Source: DASVRA01 sp036388855
GTDB taxonomy: Bacteria > Pseudomonadota > Alphaproteobacteria > Caulobacterales > Caulobacteraceae
Reading direction: 5' to 3'
Length of the DNA stretch: 51,586 bases
Assembly: GCA_036388855.1 (NCBI GenBank)
Contig: DASVRA010000021.1
Location: 1 to 51,586 of the forward strand
Shown here: positions 17,428 to 25,665 of the stretch, piece after piece
How the letters are laid out: every line of letters starts with the position of its first letter
Numbering within the stretch: the first letter of the stretch is position 1
Position numbers and translations under genes: made by a program
The notes under the pieces: model-generated
Seen by the model: only the letters and a program-made list of their open reading frames with translations
Told to the model about the DNA's origin: nothing
Database searches by the model: none

Positions 17428-18591
17428 CTAGCGCGCCGCGTCCATCATCCGGGCGAACCGGTCGAACAGGTAGAGAGAGTCCGTCGGCCCAGGCGACGCC
17501 TCGGGGTGGTGCTGGACGCTGAACACCGGGCGGCCCTCGAGCGCGATGCCGGCGTTGGAGCCGTCGAACAGCGAAACGTGGGTCTCGCGCATGGGGGCGG
17601 GGAGGGTGGAGCGGTCGACGGCGAAGCCGTGGTTCATCGAGACGATCTCGACCTTGCCGGTGTCGAGGTCCTTCACCGGATGGTTGGCGCCGTGGTGGCC
17701 CTGGGCCATCTTCACCGTCTGGGCCCCCAGCGCGCGGGCCAGCATCTGGTGACCGAGGCAGATGCCGAACACCGGCTTGCCGCTGTCGACCAGCTTCTTG
17801 ATCTCCGGAACGGCGTACTCCCCGGTGGCGGCGGGGTCGCCCGGGCCGTTGGAAAGCACCACCCCGTCGGGGTTGCGCGCCAGCACCTCCTCGGCGGTGG
17901 CGGAGGCGGGCAGCACCGTGGCGCGGGCGCCGACGCTGGTCAGCGCGCGCAGGATGTTGCGCTTGATCCCGTAGTCCAGCACCACGACCTCGTACTTCGG
18001 CGGCGCGTCCTTGGCGTAGCCCTGCGGCCAGGCCCACAAGCCCTCTTCGAAGGTGAAGGGCTGCAGGCAGGTGGCCTCCCTGGCGAGGTCCAGCCCTTCC
18101 AGCCCGGACCATTCCCGCGCCTGGGCGACCAGGGCGCCGAGGTCGAAGGCGCCATCGGGCGAGTAAGCGATCACCGCGTGGGGCATGCCCTGCTCGCGAA
18201 TGCGGCGGGTCAGCGCGCGGGTGTCTATCCCCGCAAGCCCCACGACCCCCCGCCGCTTCATCCAGGTGTCGAGGTCCGAGCCGGCGCGCCAGTTGGACGG
18301 CGCGGTGGGCAGGTCGCGGAACACGGCGCCGCGGGCGGCGGTGCGGGCCTCGTTGCCGAACTGCTCCACGTCTTCGTAGTTGGCGCCGATGTTGCCGACG
18401 TGCGGGAAGGTGAAGGCCACGATCTGGGCCATGTAGGAGGGGTCGGTCAGGATCTCCTGGTAACCGGTCATGGCGGTGTTGAAGCAGACCTCGCCCACCG
18501 CCGAGGCCTGGGCGCCGACGCCGATGCCCTGGAACACCGTCCCGTCCGCCAGCGCCAGGACTCCGGTGGCGCCCCGCATCAGCTCGGCCAT
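17428..18591 (-). CDS. carA: Carbamoyl-phosphate synthase small (glutaminase) subunit
   Basis: CarA hydrolyses glutamine and feeds ammonia to CarB for carbamoyl phosphate, the precursor of pyrimidines and arginine. The N-terminal domain has FNTAMTGYQEILTDPSY, and the class I glutamine amidotransferase domain has SNGPGDP, the nucleophile elbow FGICLGHQ and the catalytic HHPEASPGP. The start ATG 18591 gives the family N-terminus and 387 residues; a longer frame to 18645 is not needed. The partner carB is not in the window, so the two genes are separated here. Confidence 0.97.
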   Translation of the reverse strand: MAELMRGATGVLALADGTVFQGIGVGAQASAVGEVCFNTAMTGYQEILTDPSYMAQIVAFTFPHVGNIGANYEDVEQFGNEARTAARGAVFRDLPTAPSNWRAGSDLDTWMKRRGVVGLAGIDTRALTRRIREQGMPHAVIAYSPDGAFDLGALVAQAREWSGLEGLDLAREATCLQPFTFEEGLWAWPQGYAKDAPPKYEVVVLDYGIKRNILRALTSVGARATVLPASATAEEVLARNPDGVVLSNGPGDPAATGEYAVPEIKKLVDSGKPVFGICLGHQMLARALGAQTVKMAQGHHGANHPVKDLDTGKVEIVSMNHGFAVDRSTLPAPMRETHVSLFDGSNAGIALEGRPVFSVQHHPEASPGPTDSLYLFDRFARMMDAAR

Positions 18592-18694
18592 GGGCGCCTC
18601 CTCCTCCATCCGCGTGAACGGGCGCTGAGGTAGGGATTCGCGCAAGGGGGGTCAAACGGTTCCCAAGCCGCAAGGGGGCGGCTAAACATCCGCC

Positions 18695-18943
18695 ATGCTC
18701 CAGCTGCGTCCCAACTGCGAGTGCTGCAACCGCGACCTGCCGCCAGAGAGCCCCGAAGCGCGTGTCTGCACCTTCGAGTGCACCTTCTGCGCCGCTTGCG
18801 TGGAAGGGACGCTCGGAGGCGTCTGCCCCAACTGCGGCGGCAACTTCGTGCCCCGGCCGATCCGGCCGCCGGCCGAGCTCGTGCGTCATCCGGCGTCGAC
18901 GGTGCGGGTGGTCAAGGCGCACCCCGGCTGCGCCGCCGCCTGA
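18695..18943 (+). CDS. DUF1272 cysteine-rich zinc-ribbon-like protein
   Basis: The 82-residue protein matches the DUF1272 family: it opens LRPNCECCNRDLPPESP, continues CTFECTFCAACVE, then CPNCGGNFVPRP, giving pairs of CxxC that probably bind zinc. Function is unknown in the family. Its stop overlaps the start of the following acetyltransferase gene (TGATG), so the two are translationally coupled. Size and motif order are complete. Confidence 0.9.
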   Translation: MLQLRPNCECCNRDLPPESPEARVCTFECTFCAACVEGTLGGVCPNCGGNFVPRPIRPPAELVRHPASTVRVVKAHPGCAAA

Positions 18944-19431
18944 TGCTGAGCCTGCGTGGGGCGGCGCCCGACGACGTTCCGACGATCCTGTGGCTGATCG
19001 GCGAACTCGCGGCCTATGAGCGGGAGCCTGACGCGGTGGAGGCGAGAGAGGCGGACCTCCGGGCGGCGTTGTTCGGGCCAAACCCTCGGGTGTTCTGTGA
19101 GATCGCGGAGTGGGGTGGCGAGGCGGCGGGGTTTGCCCTGTGGTTCTACAACTTCTCCACCTGGAAGGGGCGGCACGGGCTGTATCTGGAAGACCTGTTC
19201 GTGCGGCCCGAGCATCGCGGGCGGGGGATCGGCAAGACGCTGCTGCAACGGCTGGCGCGGCGGTGTGTGGACGAGGGGCTGGGGCGGTTCGAGTGGTGGG
19301 TGCTCGACTGGAACGAGGACGCGATCGGCTTCTACCGCTCGCTGGGCGCGGTTCCGATGGACGAGTGGACGGTGTTCCGGCTGAGCGGGGAGGCGCTTGA
19401 GCGGCTGGCGTCACCAACCTCGTCATCCTGA
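18943..19431 (+). CDS. GNAT family N-acetyltransferase
   Basis: The 162-residue protein has the GNAT acetyl-CoA motif A, EDLFVRPEHRGRGIGKTLL, and the downstream WWVLDWNEDAIGFYRSLGA motif B. The pattern resembles diamine (spermidine-type) acetyltransferases, but the acceptor is not known. ATG 18943 was chosen because it overlaps the DUF1272 stop and starts the conserved N-terminus LRGAAPDDVPTI. It is followed directly by a REP-like palindrome. Confidence 0.9.
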   Translation: MLSLRGAAPDDVPTILWLIGELAAYEREPDAVEAREADLRAALFGPNPRVFCEIAEWGGEAAGFALWFYNFSTWKGRHGLYLEDLFVRPEHRGRGIGKTLLQRLARRCVDEGLGRFEWWVLDWNEDAIGFYRSLGAVPMDEWTVFRLSGEALERLASPTSSS

Positions 19432-19513
19432 GGCCGCTCGGCGGCCGTCTCAATGGACGTGCGGTGCGTGGTTCGAGACGCGGCGCTTGCGCGCCGCTCC
19501 TCACCGTGACGAG
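19429..19513. repeat. REP-like inverted repeat (CGTCATCCTGAGG family)
   Basis: CTCGTCATCCTGAGG at the left is an imperfect inverted match of CCTCACCGTGACGAG at the right, with GAGACG segments inside. The same family recurs at 40356-40467 (TCCTCAGGATGACG). Such elements are common between genes in Caulobacter relatives. It begins at the acetyltransferase stop and may act as its terminator. Confidence 0.75.
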
Positions 19514-19537
19514 ATAGAGTAGATGAAGGGGCTGACC

Positions 19538-21265
19538 ATGGACCGACTGTTCGCCACCGCCGCTCTCGCGGCGCTCTCGCTGGGAATGATGGGGGCGGCG
19601 CCCACGCCGGCCTACGACGTGCTGGTGCGGGGCGGGACGATCTACGATGGGTCGGGCGGGGCGCCGTTCGCGGGCGACGTGGGGGTGAAGGGGGACAAGA
19701 TCGTCTGCGTGGGGCGCTGCCCGGGCGCGGCGGGGCAGGTGATCGAGGCGCGGGGGCAGGCGGTGTCGCCGGGCTTCGTCAACATGCTGAGCTGGGCGGT
19801 CACTTCGCTGTTCGTCGACAAGTCGGCAACCAGCGACCTGAAGCAGGGGGTGACGCTGGAGGTGTTCGGCGAGGGCAACTCCATGGGCCCAGTGAACGCC
19901 GAGATGATCCGGCTCGACAAGCAGCGTCAGGGCGACCTCAAGTACGACATCGACTGGACCACGCTCGGCCAATACCTGGAGCGGCTCGAGCGTTCGGGCG
20001 TGGCGCCCAACGTGGCGTCATTCGTGGGCGCCACGACCGTGCGGGTGCACGAGCTCGGCGAGGGCGATGTGGACCCCGCGCCCGAGCAGCTGCAGCGCAT
20101 GCGGGCGCTGGTGCGCCAGGGGATGGAGGAGGGGGCGCTGGGCGTCGGCTCCTCGCTGATCTACGCGCCGGCGAGCTATGCCGAGACGCCGGAGCTGGCG
20201 GCGCTGGTGACGGAGGCCGGCAAGTGCGGCGGGATGTACATCAGCCACATGCGCAGCGAGGGGAACAAGCTGATCGAGGCGACCGACGAGCTGATCGAGA
20301 TCTCGCGGCTGTCGGGGGCGCCGGCCGAAATTTACCACATGAAGCAGGGGGGGCGGTCCAACTGGGCCAAGCAGGCGCCGATGATCGCGCGGATCGAGGC
20401 GGCGCGGGCGCGGGGGCAGCGGATCACCGCCGACATGTACACCTACACCGCGGGCGCGACGGGCCTGGACGCGTCGATGCCGACTTGGGTGCAGGCCGGC
20501 GGGCTTGAAGAGTGGATCGCGCGGCTGAAGGATCCGGCCACCCGGGCCAAGGTGATTGCCGAGATGCGCAGTCCCAACACGGAGTGGGAGAACCTTGGCC
20601 TGCATGCCGGGCCTGAGGGCATCCTGCTGATCGGGTTCAAGAACCCGAAGCTGAAGCCGCTGACCGGCAAGACGCTGGCGGAGGTGGCGAAGATGCGCGG
20701 AGTTAGTCCGCAGGACGCCGCCATCGACCTGGTGATCGAGGACGGGTCGCGTGTCGACACGGTCTACTTCCTGATGAGCGAGGAGAACGTGAAGCGCCAG
20801 ACCGCGCTGCCGTGGATGAGCTTCGGGTCGGACGCGGAGGCGTCCAAGCCGGAGGGGGTGTTCCTGCTGTCGAGCACCCATCCGCGCGCCTACGGCAACT
20901 TCGCCCGAGTGCTGGGCAAGTATGTGCGTGACGAGAAGGCGGCGACGCTGCAGGACGCGGTGCGGCGCATGTCGGCGCTGCCGGCGAAGAACCTGTCGCT
21001 TGAGGGGCGGGGGATGCTGAAGCCCGGCTACTTCGCCGACGTGGTGGTGTTCGACCCGGCCAAGGTGCAGGACCACGCCACCTTCGAGAAGCCGCAGCAG
21101 TTCGCCACCGGGGTGAACTGGGTGCTGGTCAATGGCGGTGTGGCGCTGAAGAACGGCGAGCCGACCGGCGCCGCCACCGGCAAGTTCGTGCGCGGCCGCG
21201 CGTGGACGGGCCGGCCCGGCGGCGGCTGTAAGGCGAGCGCCAAGGACTGGACCTGGGCCTGGTGA
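19538..21265 (+). CDS. Periplasmic N-acyl-D-amino-acid deacylase-like amidohydrolase
   Basis: The protein belongs to the D-aminoacylase / N-acyl-D-glutamate deacylase branch of the amidohydrolases. ATG 19538 was chosen over ATG 19523 because GAAGGGG (19524-19530) is correctly placed upstream; it opens a signal peptide (about residues 1-21), so the enzyme is exported. VLVRGGTIYDGSGGAPFAGDVGVKGDKI starts the composite domain. YISHMRSEGN and IYHMKQGG supply two metal-site His residues, and MSFGSDAE the catalytic Asp. The usual HxH of the first beta strand (PGFIDxHxH) is replaced by PGFVNMLSWA, so one metal site is altered. Confidence 0.88.
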   Translation: MDRLFATAALAALSLGMMGAAPTPAYDVLVRGGTIYDGSGGAPFAGDVGVKGDKIVCVGRCPGAAGQVIEARGQAVSPGFVNMLSWAVTSLFVDKSATSDLKQGVTLEVFGEGNSMGPVNAEMIRLDKQRQGDLKYDIDWTTLGQYLERLERSGVAPNVASFVGATTVRVHELGEGDVDPAPEQLQRMRALVRQGMEEGALGVGSSLIYAPASYAETPELAALVTEAGKCGGMYISHMRSEGNKLIEATDELIEISRLSGAPAEIYHMKQGGRSNWAKQAPMIARIEAARARGQRITADMYTYTAGATGLDASMPTWVQAGGLEEWIARLKDPATRAKVIAEMRSPNTEWENLGLHAGPEGILLIGFKNPKLKPLTGKTLAEVAKMRGVSPQDAAIDLVIEDGSRVDTVYFLMSEENVKRQTALPWMSFGSDAEASKPEGVFLLSSTHPRAYGNFARVLGKYVRDEKAATLQDAVRRMSALPAKNLSLEGRGMLKPGYFADVVVFDPAKVQDHATFEKPQQFATGVNWVLVNGGVALKNGEPTGAATGKFVRGRAWTGRPGGGCKASAKDWTWAW

Positions 21266-21340
21266 GTTAATCCGCAACGGCGGCGGTTGCCGACGCCGGC
21301 GGCGCTTCCCAGCTAGCGGGGCTCAATCCGGGAGCTCCGC

Positions 21341-22075
21341 ATGACCCAGCCGATCCAGGTTCATTTCTGGCCCACGCCCAACGGGCACAAGGTCACCATC
21401 GCGCTGGAGGAGATGGGGCTGCCCTATGAAATCGTTGCAGTGAACATCGGCCGGGGCGAGCAGTTCTCGGCTGAGTTCGCCAGGATCAGCCCCAATCGGC
21501 GAATGCCGGCGATCATCGATCCTGAGGGGCCGAACGAGCGGCCGATCTCGGTGTTCGAGTCGGGAGCGATCCTGCAATACCTCGGCCGCAAGAGCGGGCG
21601 GTTCTATCCGGCCGATGAGCGGGCGCGGGTCGAGGTGGACGAGTGGCTGTTCTGGCAGATGGCCGGTTTGGGGCCGATGGCGGGGCAGGCCAACCACTTC
21701 CGCGTCTATGCGCCGGCCATGGCGCGCGACCAGCGGATGATCGCCTACGGCGTGAACCGCTACACCAACGAACTGCACCGGCTCTACGGCGTGCTGGACG
21801 AGCGGCTGGCGGAGCGGGAGTTCGTCGCGGGCGAGTACTCGATCGCCGACATGGCGTGCTGGCCGTGGGCGCGCAGCCCGGGTTCACGGGGAATCGACCT
21901 TGGGGAGTTCCCCAACGTCGCCGCCTGGGTGGAGCGGGTCGGGGGGCGAGCGGCGGTCCAGACGGCACTTGCCATGGGAGATGCCGCCCGCAAGCAGGCG
22001 GTCGATCTGGGCGGGTCAGGCGCGGACGCGGAGGCGCAGCGGCGCATCCTGTTCGGCCAGCGCGCACGGCGGTAA
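21341..22075 (+). CDS. Glutathione S-transferase, YghU/YfcG-like disulfide-bond oxidoreductase
   Basis: The 244-residue cytosolic protein has the thioredoxin-like GST domain (FWPTPNGHKVTIALEEMGLPYE, SPNRRMPAIID, FESGAILQYL) and a helical C-domain (YTNELHRLYGVLDERLAER, YSIADMACWPW). The TPNG turn in place of a catalytic Ser/Tyr/Cys is characteristic of the YghU/YfcG (Nu-class) enzymes, which reduce disulfides using glutathione. It is unrelated in position to the broken GST at 15.5-16.1 kb. A GGGAG hairpin (22081-22100) after the stop may be a terminator. Confidence 0.92.
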   Translation: MTQPIQVHFWPTPNGHKVTIALEEMGLPYEIVAVNIGRGEQFSAEFARISPNRRMPAIIDPEGPNERPISVFESGAILQYLGRKSGRFYPADERARVEVDEWLFWQMAGLGPMAGQANHFRVYAPAMARDQRMIAYGVNRYTNELHRLYGVLDERLAEREFVAGEYSIADMACWPWARSPGSRGIDLGEFPNVAAWVERVGGRAAVQTALAMGDAARKQAVDLGGSGADAEAQRRILFGQRARR

Positions 22076-22200
22076 CCGCTTCTCCCGCTCACGGGAGAGG
22101 GAGGCGCCCGCGCTACTAAGCCGCGCGGGAGGTGTGGAGTTTATCTTCCGTTTACTTTGCGCCGTCGCAGTAGGGAGCAGCTACTGTTGAGCTTAACTAT

Positions 22201-22554
22201 ATGTTCAGCCCGGCGCGTATTCCCTTTGCTTGGGTTGATCCAGCGGTGTTCGCCGGATCGGGGATGAAGGGGATGATCATGCAGGCTTGCATGGAGAGCG
22301 AGGGCCAAGGCGCCGTGCCGCTGCCCAGCGTGGATTCCACCGGCGACGAGCTGTTCCGCATGGGGCTGATGTATTCCACCGGCCAGGGCGGGGCGCCGCT
22401 CGACTACATTTCGGCGCACATGCTGTTCAACCTGGCGGCCATGCGCGGGTCGCTGGAGGCGAAGGTCTACCGGCGCGAGCTCAGCCGCGAGATGGCGCAG
22501 AACGAAGTGGCCGAGGCCCAGCGCGCGGCGCGCGAGTGGCTGGCGACGGGATAA
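22201..22554 (+). CDS. Short Sel1-repeat-like protein
   Basis: The 117-residue protein contains one Sel1/TPR-like unit, GDELFRMGLMYSTGQGG followed by DYISAHMLFNLAAMRG, and a C-terminal helix EVAEAQRAAREWL that ends Sel1 proteins. It has no signal peptide. In-frame ATG codons at 22264 and 22276 are alternative starts, and the conserved part begins after them. Its stop is immediately adjacent to the stop of hfsD on the other strand. A protein-protein interaction role is likely from the fold; nothing more can be said. Confidence 0.7.
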   Translation: MFSPARIPFAWVDPAVFAGSGMKGMIMQACMESEGQGAVPLPSVDSTGDELFRMGLMYSTGQGGAPLDYISAHMLFNLAAMRGSLEAKVYRRELSREMAQNEVAEAQRAAREWLATG

Positions 22555-23295
22555 TTAGAAGCCGCTGTAGCCGTTCAAGGCGTAGCTGAAGCCGAAGGAG
22601 AACGGCAGCACGTTGCGAAGCTGCTGCACGAACAGGCCCGCTTCCGCGATGGTGGTGCGGGGCACGTAGACGATGTCGAAACGACGCAGCGGCACGGCGT
22701 CGGCAGTGGCCGGATCGGTGAGGCCGCGGCGCAGGTCGGCGGTCCGCATCATCGCCTGGCCCTCGGGGCCGCGCCGGAGGATCACCACCTGGTTGCGCCT
22801 CGCGGTTTCGCTGAAGCCGCCGGCCTGGATCACCGCCTGCAGCGCGTCGATGGCGCCGGGCATGTCGTAGAGGCCGGGCTTCTCCACCGCGCCGCCGACG
22901 AACACCTTGAGCGGCACGGTGGTGCGGGCGTTGACTGACACGTCGGGATGGACCAGCTGCTCGGCGTAGGAGGCGCTCAGCGCCGCCTGCACCTCCAACG
23001 TCGTGCGGTCCGCCGCCATCACGGGGGTGATCAGCGGCAGGCTGATGCGGCCGTCGGGCTGGACGATCACCGTCTTGTTCAGTTCGGGGGCGGAGGGGAC
23101 GGTGATCTCCAGCTCGTCGCCCGGGTAGAAGCGGTAGGGCGGCTCGGCGTCGGTCCAGTTGGCGTAGGCGACGTTGGGGAAGGCTGCGGTCGGCTGGGGC
23201 TTAGGCGTGAACGGCTCGCCGGTGCTGGCGCAGCCGGACGCCGCCAGCGCCGCGGCCGACAGGGCTGCAAGGCCGATCTTGGCTCTCGTGGTCAT
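22555..23295 (-). CDS. hfsD: Outer-membrane polysaccharide export lipoprotein (Wza/HfsD family)
   Basis: This 246-residue lipoprotein exports holdfast or capsule polysaccharide through the outer membrane. ATG 23295 opens a signal peptide with the lipobox LAASGC. The poly-export domain begins YRFYPGDELEITV and continues PDGRISLPLI, followed by a SLBB beta-grasp unit (VFVGGAVEKPGLYDM, QAVIQAGGF). In Caulobacter hfsD lies with hfsA and hfsB and is required for holdfast. Here it is divergent from hfsA with a 113-base shared promoter region. Holdfast assignment rests on synteny and is good but not certain. Confidence 0.87.
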   Translation of the reverse strand: MTTRAKIGLAALSAAALAASGCASTGEPFTPKPQPTAAFPNVAYANWTDAEPPYRFYPGDELEITVPSAPELNKTVIVQPDGRISLPLITPVMAADRTTLEVQAALSASYAEQLVHPDVSVNARTTVPLKVFVGGAVEKPGLYDMPGAIDALQAVIQAGGFSETARRNQVVILRRGPEGQAMMRTADLRRGLTDPATADAVPLRRFDIVYVPRTTIAEAGLFVQQLRNVLPFSFGFSYALNGYSGF

Positions 23296-23408
23296 GGAGC
23301 GGACTCGCCAATTAAGCTCGTCCCCCATCACACAGCGAAAAGCTGTAACCCCGGGTTAACCGCGTGGCCTCACAGGTTAACGGGCTAGTGCGAGGCTCTC
23401 CGAGTCCC
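23296..23408. promoter_or_regulatory. Divergent hfsD / hfsA promoter region
   Basis: The 113 bases hold three TTAA half-sites (23312-23315, 23356-23359, 23377-23380), two of them as TTAAC 21 bases apart, and GANTC methylation sites at each side (GACTC 23302-23306, GAGTC 23402-23406). TTAA half-sites suit CtrA binding and GANTC suits CcrM methylation, but no full TTAA-N7-TTAA box is present. Cell-cycle control of these genes is plausible and unproven. Confidence 0.45.
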
Positions 23409-24899
23409 ATGATCCAGTCCCGTGTCGCCGATGAGCCGGCCGCGCCCATTCCGAACGGCTGGGCAGCGCGGCCCCGCTACACGGCGTCCGACATCCTGAC
23501 CCTGCTGTGGCGCGACCGCGGGCTGATGGCGGCGGTGTTCCTGGCCTTAGCGGTGCTGGGAGCGATCCCGGCGCTGCTGATGACCAAGACCTACACCGCT
23601 AATGCGTCTCTGCTGGTGCGGCTCGGTCAGGAGTATGTCTATGAGCCGAACCTGGGCGACGCGGCGCGGGGCGCGGTGTCGACCAACGACACCATCGTCC
23701 AGTCGGAAGTGGAAATCCTGTCGAGCCGGGGGCTGAAGGAGCGGGTGATCGCCGACCTCGGCTTTAACAAGGTGTTCCCCAAGCTGGCGCGCAACTACGC
23801 GGCCGCCGACGAAGTCGGCAAGCGCGCGATCATGACCAAGGCGATCACGGCGATGAGCAAGGACCTGACGGTGGGTTCGGCTCCGCAGAGTTCGGTGATC
23901 CGACTGGCCTACACCGACGAGAATCCCCGCTTGGCGGCCCAGGTGCTGAGCAAGCTGCTGGACCACTACCTGGTCTACCGGCAATCGGTGCTGGCGGACG
24001 GATCGAGTCAGTACATCCGCGACCAGCGCGACGCCTTTGCCGCGCGGCTGGAGGCGATCGACGCGGCCTACGAGCAGTTCCTGACCGAGAACGCCATCGG
24101 CGATTTTCAGGCGGACCGGACGGCGCTGAACACGCTGCAGGCGTCGCTGGTGGACGAGCGGTTCCGGGTGGCGGCGCGTTTGAGCGAGGTCGAAGGGCGG
24201 CTGGGCGAGATCGCTCGCCAGGCGCTGGCGGCGGCGCCGCAGATCGAGATGTATCGCGACACCGATCCGTCGACGCAGGCACGCCTGAACGCGCTGATGG
24301 TCGAGCGGCAGGAGCTGTTGTCGCGTTATAAGCCCACGGCCCAGCCGGTGCGGGACAAGGACGCGCAGATCGCCGAGGTGCGTTCGCTGGCGCAGCGGGG
24401 ACAAGGTGAGGGGGCGCGCCGGTTCGGCGTCAACCCGATCTATCAGACGGTGCAGACCGAGAAGATCCAGCTCAGCGCCGAGGCCGCCTCGCTGCGCGAG
24501 CGGCAGGGGGCGCTGGCGGCCCAGCTGGAGCAGGTCGGCGAGCGGCGGCGGCTGTTCAACGAACTGGAGCCGCGCTGGACCGAGCTGACCCGCGACCGGG
24601 AGGTGCTGCAGGCCAACATCAAGGCGCTGGTCGAGCGCGAACAGCGGGGACAGGCGGCGGAGGCGATCGCGCGCAAGAGCAACGACAACATCCGCGTGGT
24701 GCAGCGGCCCTCCGTGCCGGCGCAGGGCAAGAGCCTGCGCAAGGTGGCGCTGCTGCTGGCGCTGATGTTCGCCGGGTTCACGGCGCTGTGCGTGGGGCTG
24801 GCGCGGGTGTTCCTGCGCCGCGGTTACCCGACGGCGCTGTCGGCGGGGCGGACCATCGAGCTGCCGGTGCTGGCCACCGCGCGACTGAAGCCCGCCTGA
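23409..24899 (+). CDS. hfsA: Wzz-type polysaccharide co-polymerase (HfsA)
   Basis: The 496-residue inner-membrane protein has the two Wzz transmembrane helices (about residues 35-60 and near 445-470), with a periplasmic coiled-coil rich middle (residues about 190-420). It controls chain length and links synthesis to export with HfsD. ATG 23409 was chosen as the first start after the promoter region; GTG 23364 would add 15 residues. There is no C-terminal kinase domain; that part is the separate hfsB one base downstream, as in Caulobacter. Confidence 0.88.
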   Translation: MIQSRVADEPAAPIPNGWAARPRYTASDILTLLWRDRGLMAAVFLALAVLGAIPALLMTKTYTANASLLVRLGQEYVYEPNLGDAARGAVSTNDTIVQSEVEILSSRGLKERVIADLGFNKVFPKLARNYAAADEVGKRAIMTKAITAMSKDLTVGSAPQSSVIRLAYTDENPRLAAQVLSKLLDHYLVYRQSVLADGSSQYIRDQRDAFAARLEAIDAAYEQFLTENAIGDFQADRTALNTLQASLVDERFRVAARLSEVEGRLGEIARQALAAAPQIEMYRDTDPSTQARLNALMVERQELLSRYKPTAQPVRDKDAQIAEVRSLAQRGQGEGARRFGVNPIYQTVQTEKIQLSAEAASLRERQGALAAQLEQVGERRRLFNELEPRWTELTRDREVLQANIKALVEREQRGQAAEAIARKSNDNIRVVQRPSVPAQGKSLRKVALLLALMFAGFTALCVGLARVFLRRGYPTALSAGRTIELPVLATARLKPA

Positions 24900-24900
24900 C

Positions 24901-25665
24901 ATGGCTTTCCGAACCATGCGCAAGAGCTACCCTGCGGACTCAGCCCCGTCCGGTGATTCGCCCATGGTCGACCTGTCCGCTGAAATGGTCCCGCTGCTGG
25001 CCTCGTTCAGGCCGGCGCCGGCGGGGCAGGGAAGGGTGATCCAGTTCGCCGCCGCCCGGTCGGGCGCCGGGGTCTCAACCTTCGCGCGCGAGTTCGCCCG
25101 CGCGGCGGCGGCCCAGGCGCGGCGGCCGGTTTGGCTGATAGACCTGGACCTCGCGGCGCCCGGCCAAGCCGAGGCGCTGAAGGCGCAGGCGCGCCGTTAC
25201 GGCGGCCTGGGTCAGGCGGCGTCGGCGTCTCCGGACGGCACAGCCTTCTTCGCGGTGCAGCCGGCGCTGAGGGCGGCGGACGGGCAGGCGGTCCCTGACG
25301 GGAGGTACCTGGAAGGTCGCCGTGTCGGGAACGGGCGACTGTGGGTGGCTCGCTTCCGACGCGAGGCGCTGCGCGGCAAGCAGCAGGCGCGGCTGCTGCC
25401 GTCTGGCGACTATTGGCGTACCATGCGACGCTTCGCCGAATGGGTGGTGCTGGACGCGCCGGCGGCCGACCGCTCTGACGCGGCGGTGACGGCGGCGCCG
25501 TTCGTGGACGCGACGGTGCTGGTGGTCAGCGCGGACGATCCGGACACCAAGGGGCCTGCCGCGCTGAGATCGGCGATCGAGCAGGCGGGGGGGCGTTGCG
25601 CCGGACTGGTGTTCAACCGGGCGCGGATCGAGACGCCGAGGTTCCTGAAGCGGATGCTGGGCTAG
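24901..25665 (+). CDS. hfsB: HfsB-like protein with BY-kinase (CpsD/MinD-like) fold, atypical P-loop
   Basis: The 254-residue cytosolic protein has the layout of bacterial tyrosine kinases of capsule systems: a Walker-A region AARSGAGVSTFA (about residues 50-62), a Walker-A' strand PVWLIDLDLA and a Walker-B-like WVVLDAPA. The P-loop has Val where GKS/T lysine is expected, and there is no C-terminal Tyr cluster, so ATP binding or kinase activity is doubtful. It follows hfsA by one base and overlaps hfsH tail-to-tail by four bases. In Caulobacter hfsB is needed for holdfast. Confidence 0.78.
   Translation: MAFRTMRKSYPADSAPSGDSPMVDLSAEMVPLLASFRPAPAGQGRVIQFAAARSGAGVSTFAREFARAAAAQARRPVWLIDLDLAAPGQAEALKAQARRYGGLGQAASASPDGTAFFAVQPALRAADGQAVPDGRYLEGRRVGNGRLWVARFRREALRGKQQARLLPSGDYWRTMRRFAEWVVLDAPAADRSDAAVTAAPFVDATVLVVSADDPDTKGPAALRSAIEQAGGRCAGLVFNRARIETPRFLKRMLG

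Noticed and set aside
17375..19972. Very long minus-strand frame of 865 residues
   Set aside because: It is an Arg/Pro/Ala-rich shadow of carA, the acetyltransferase and the amidohydrolase genes caused by high GC. It has no domain and crosses several good genes.
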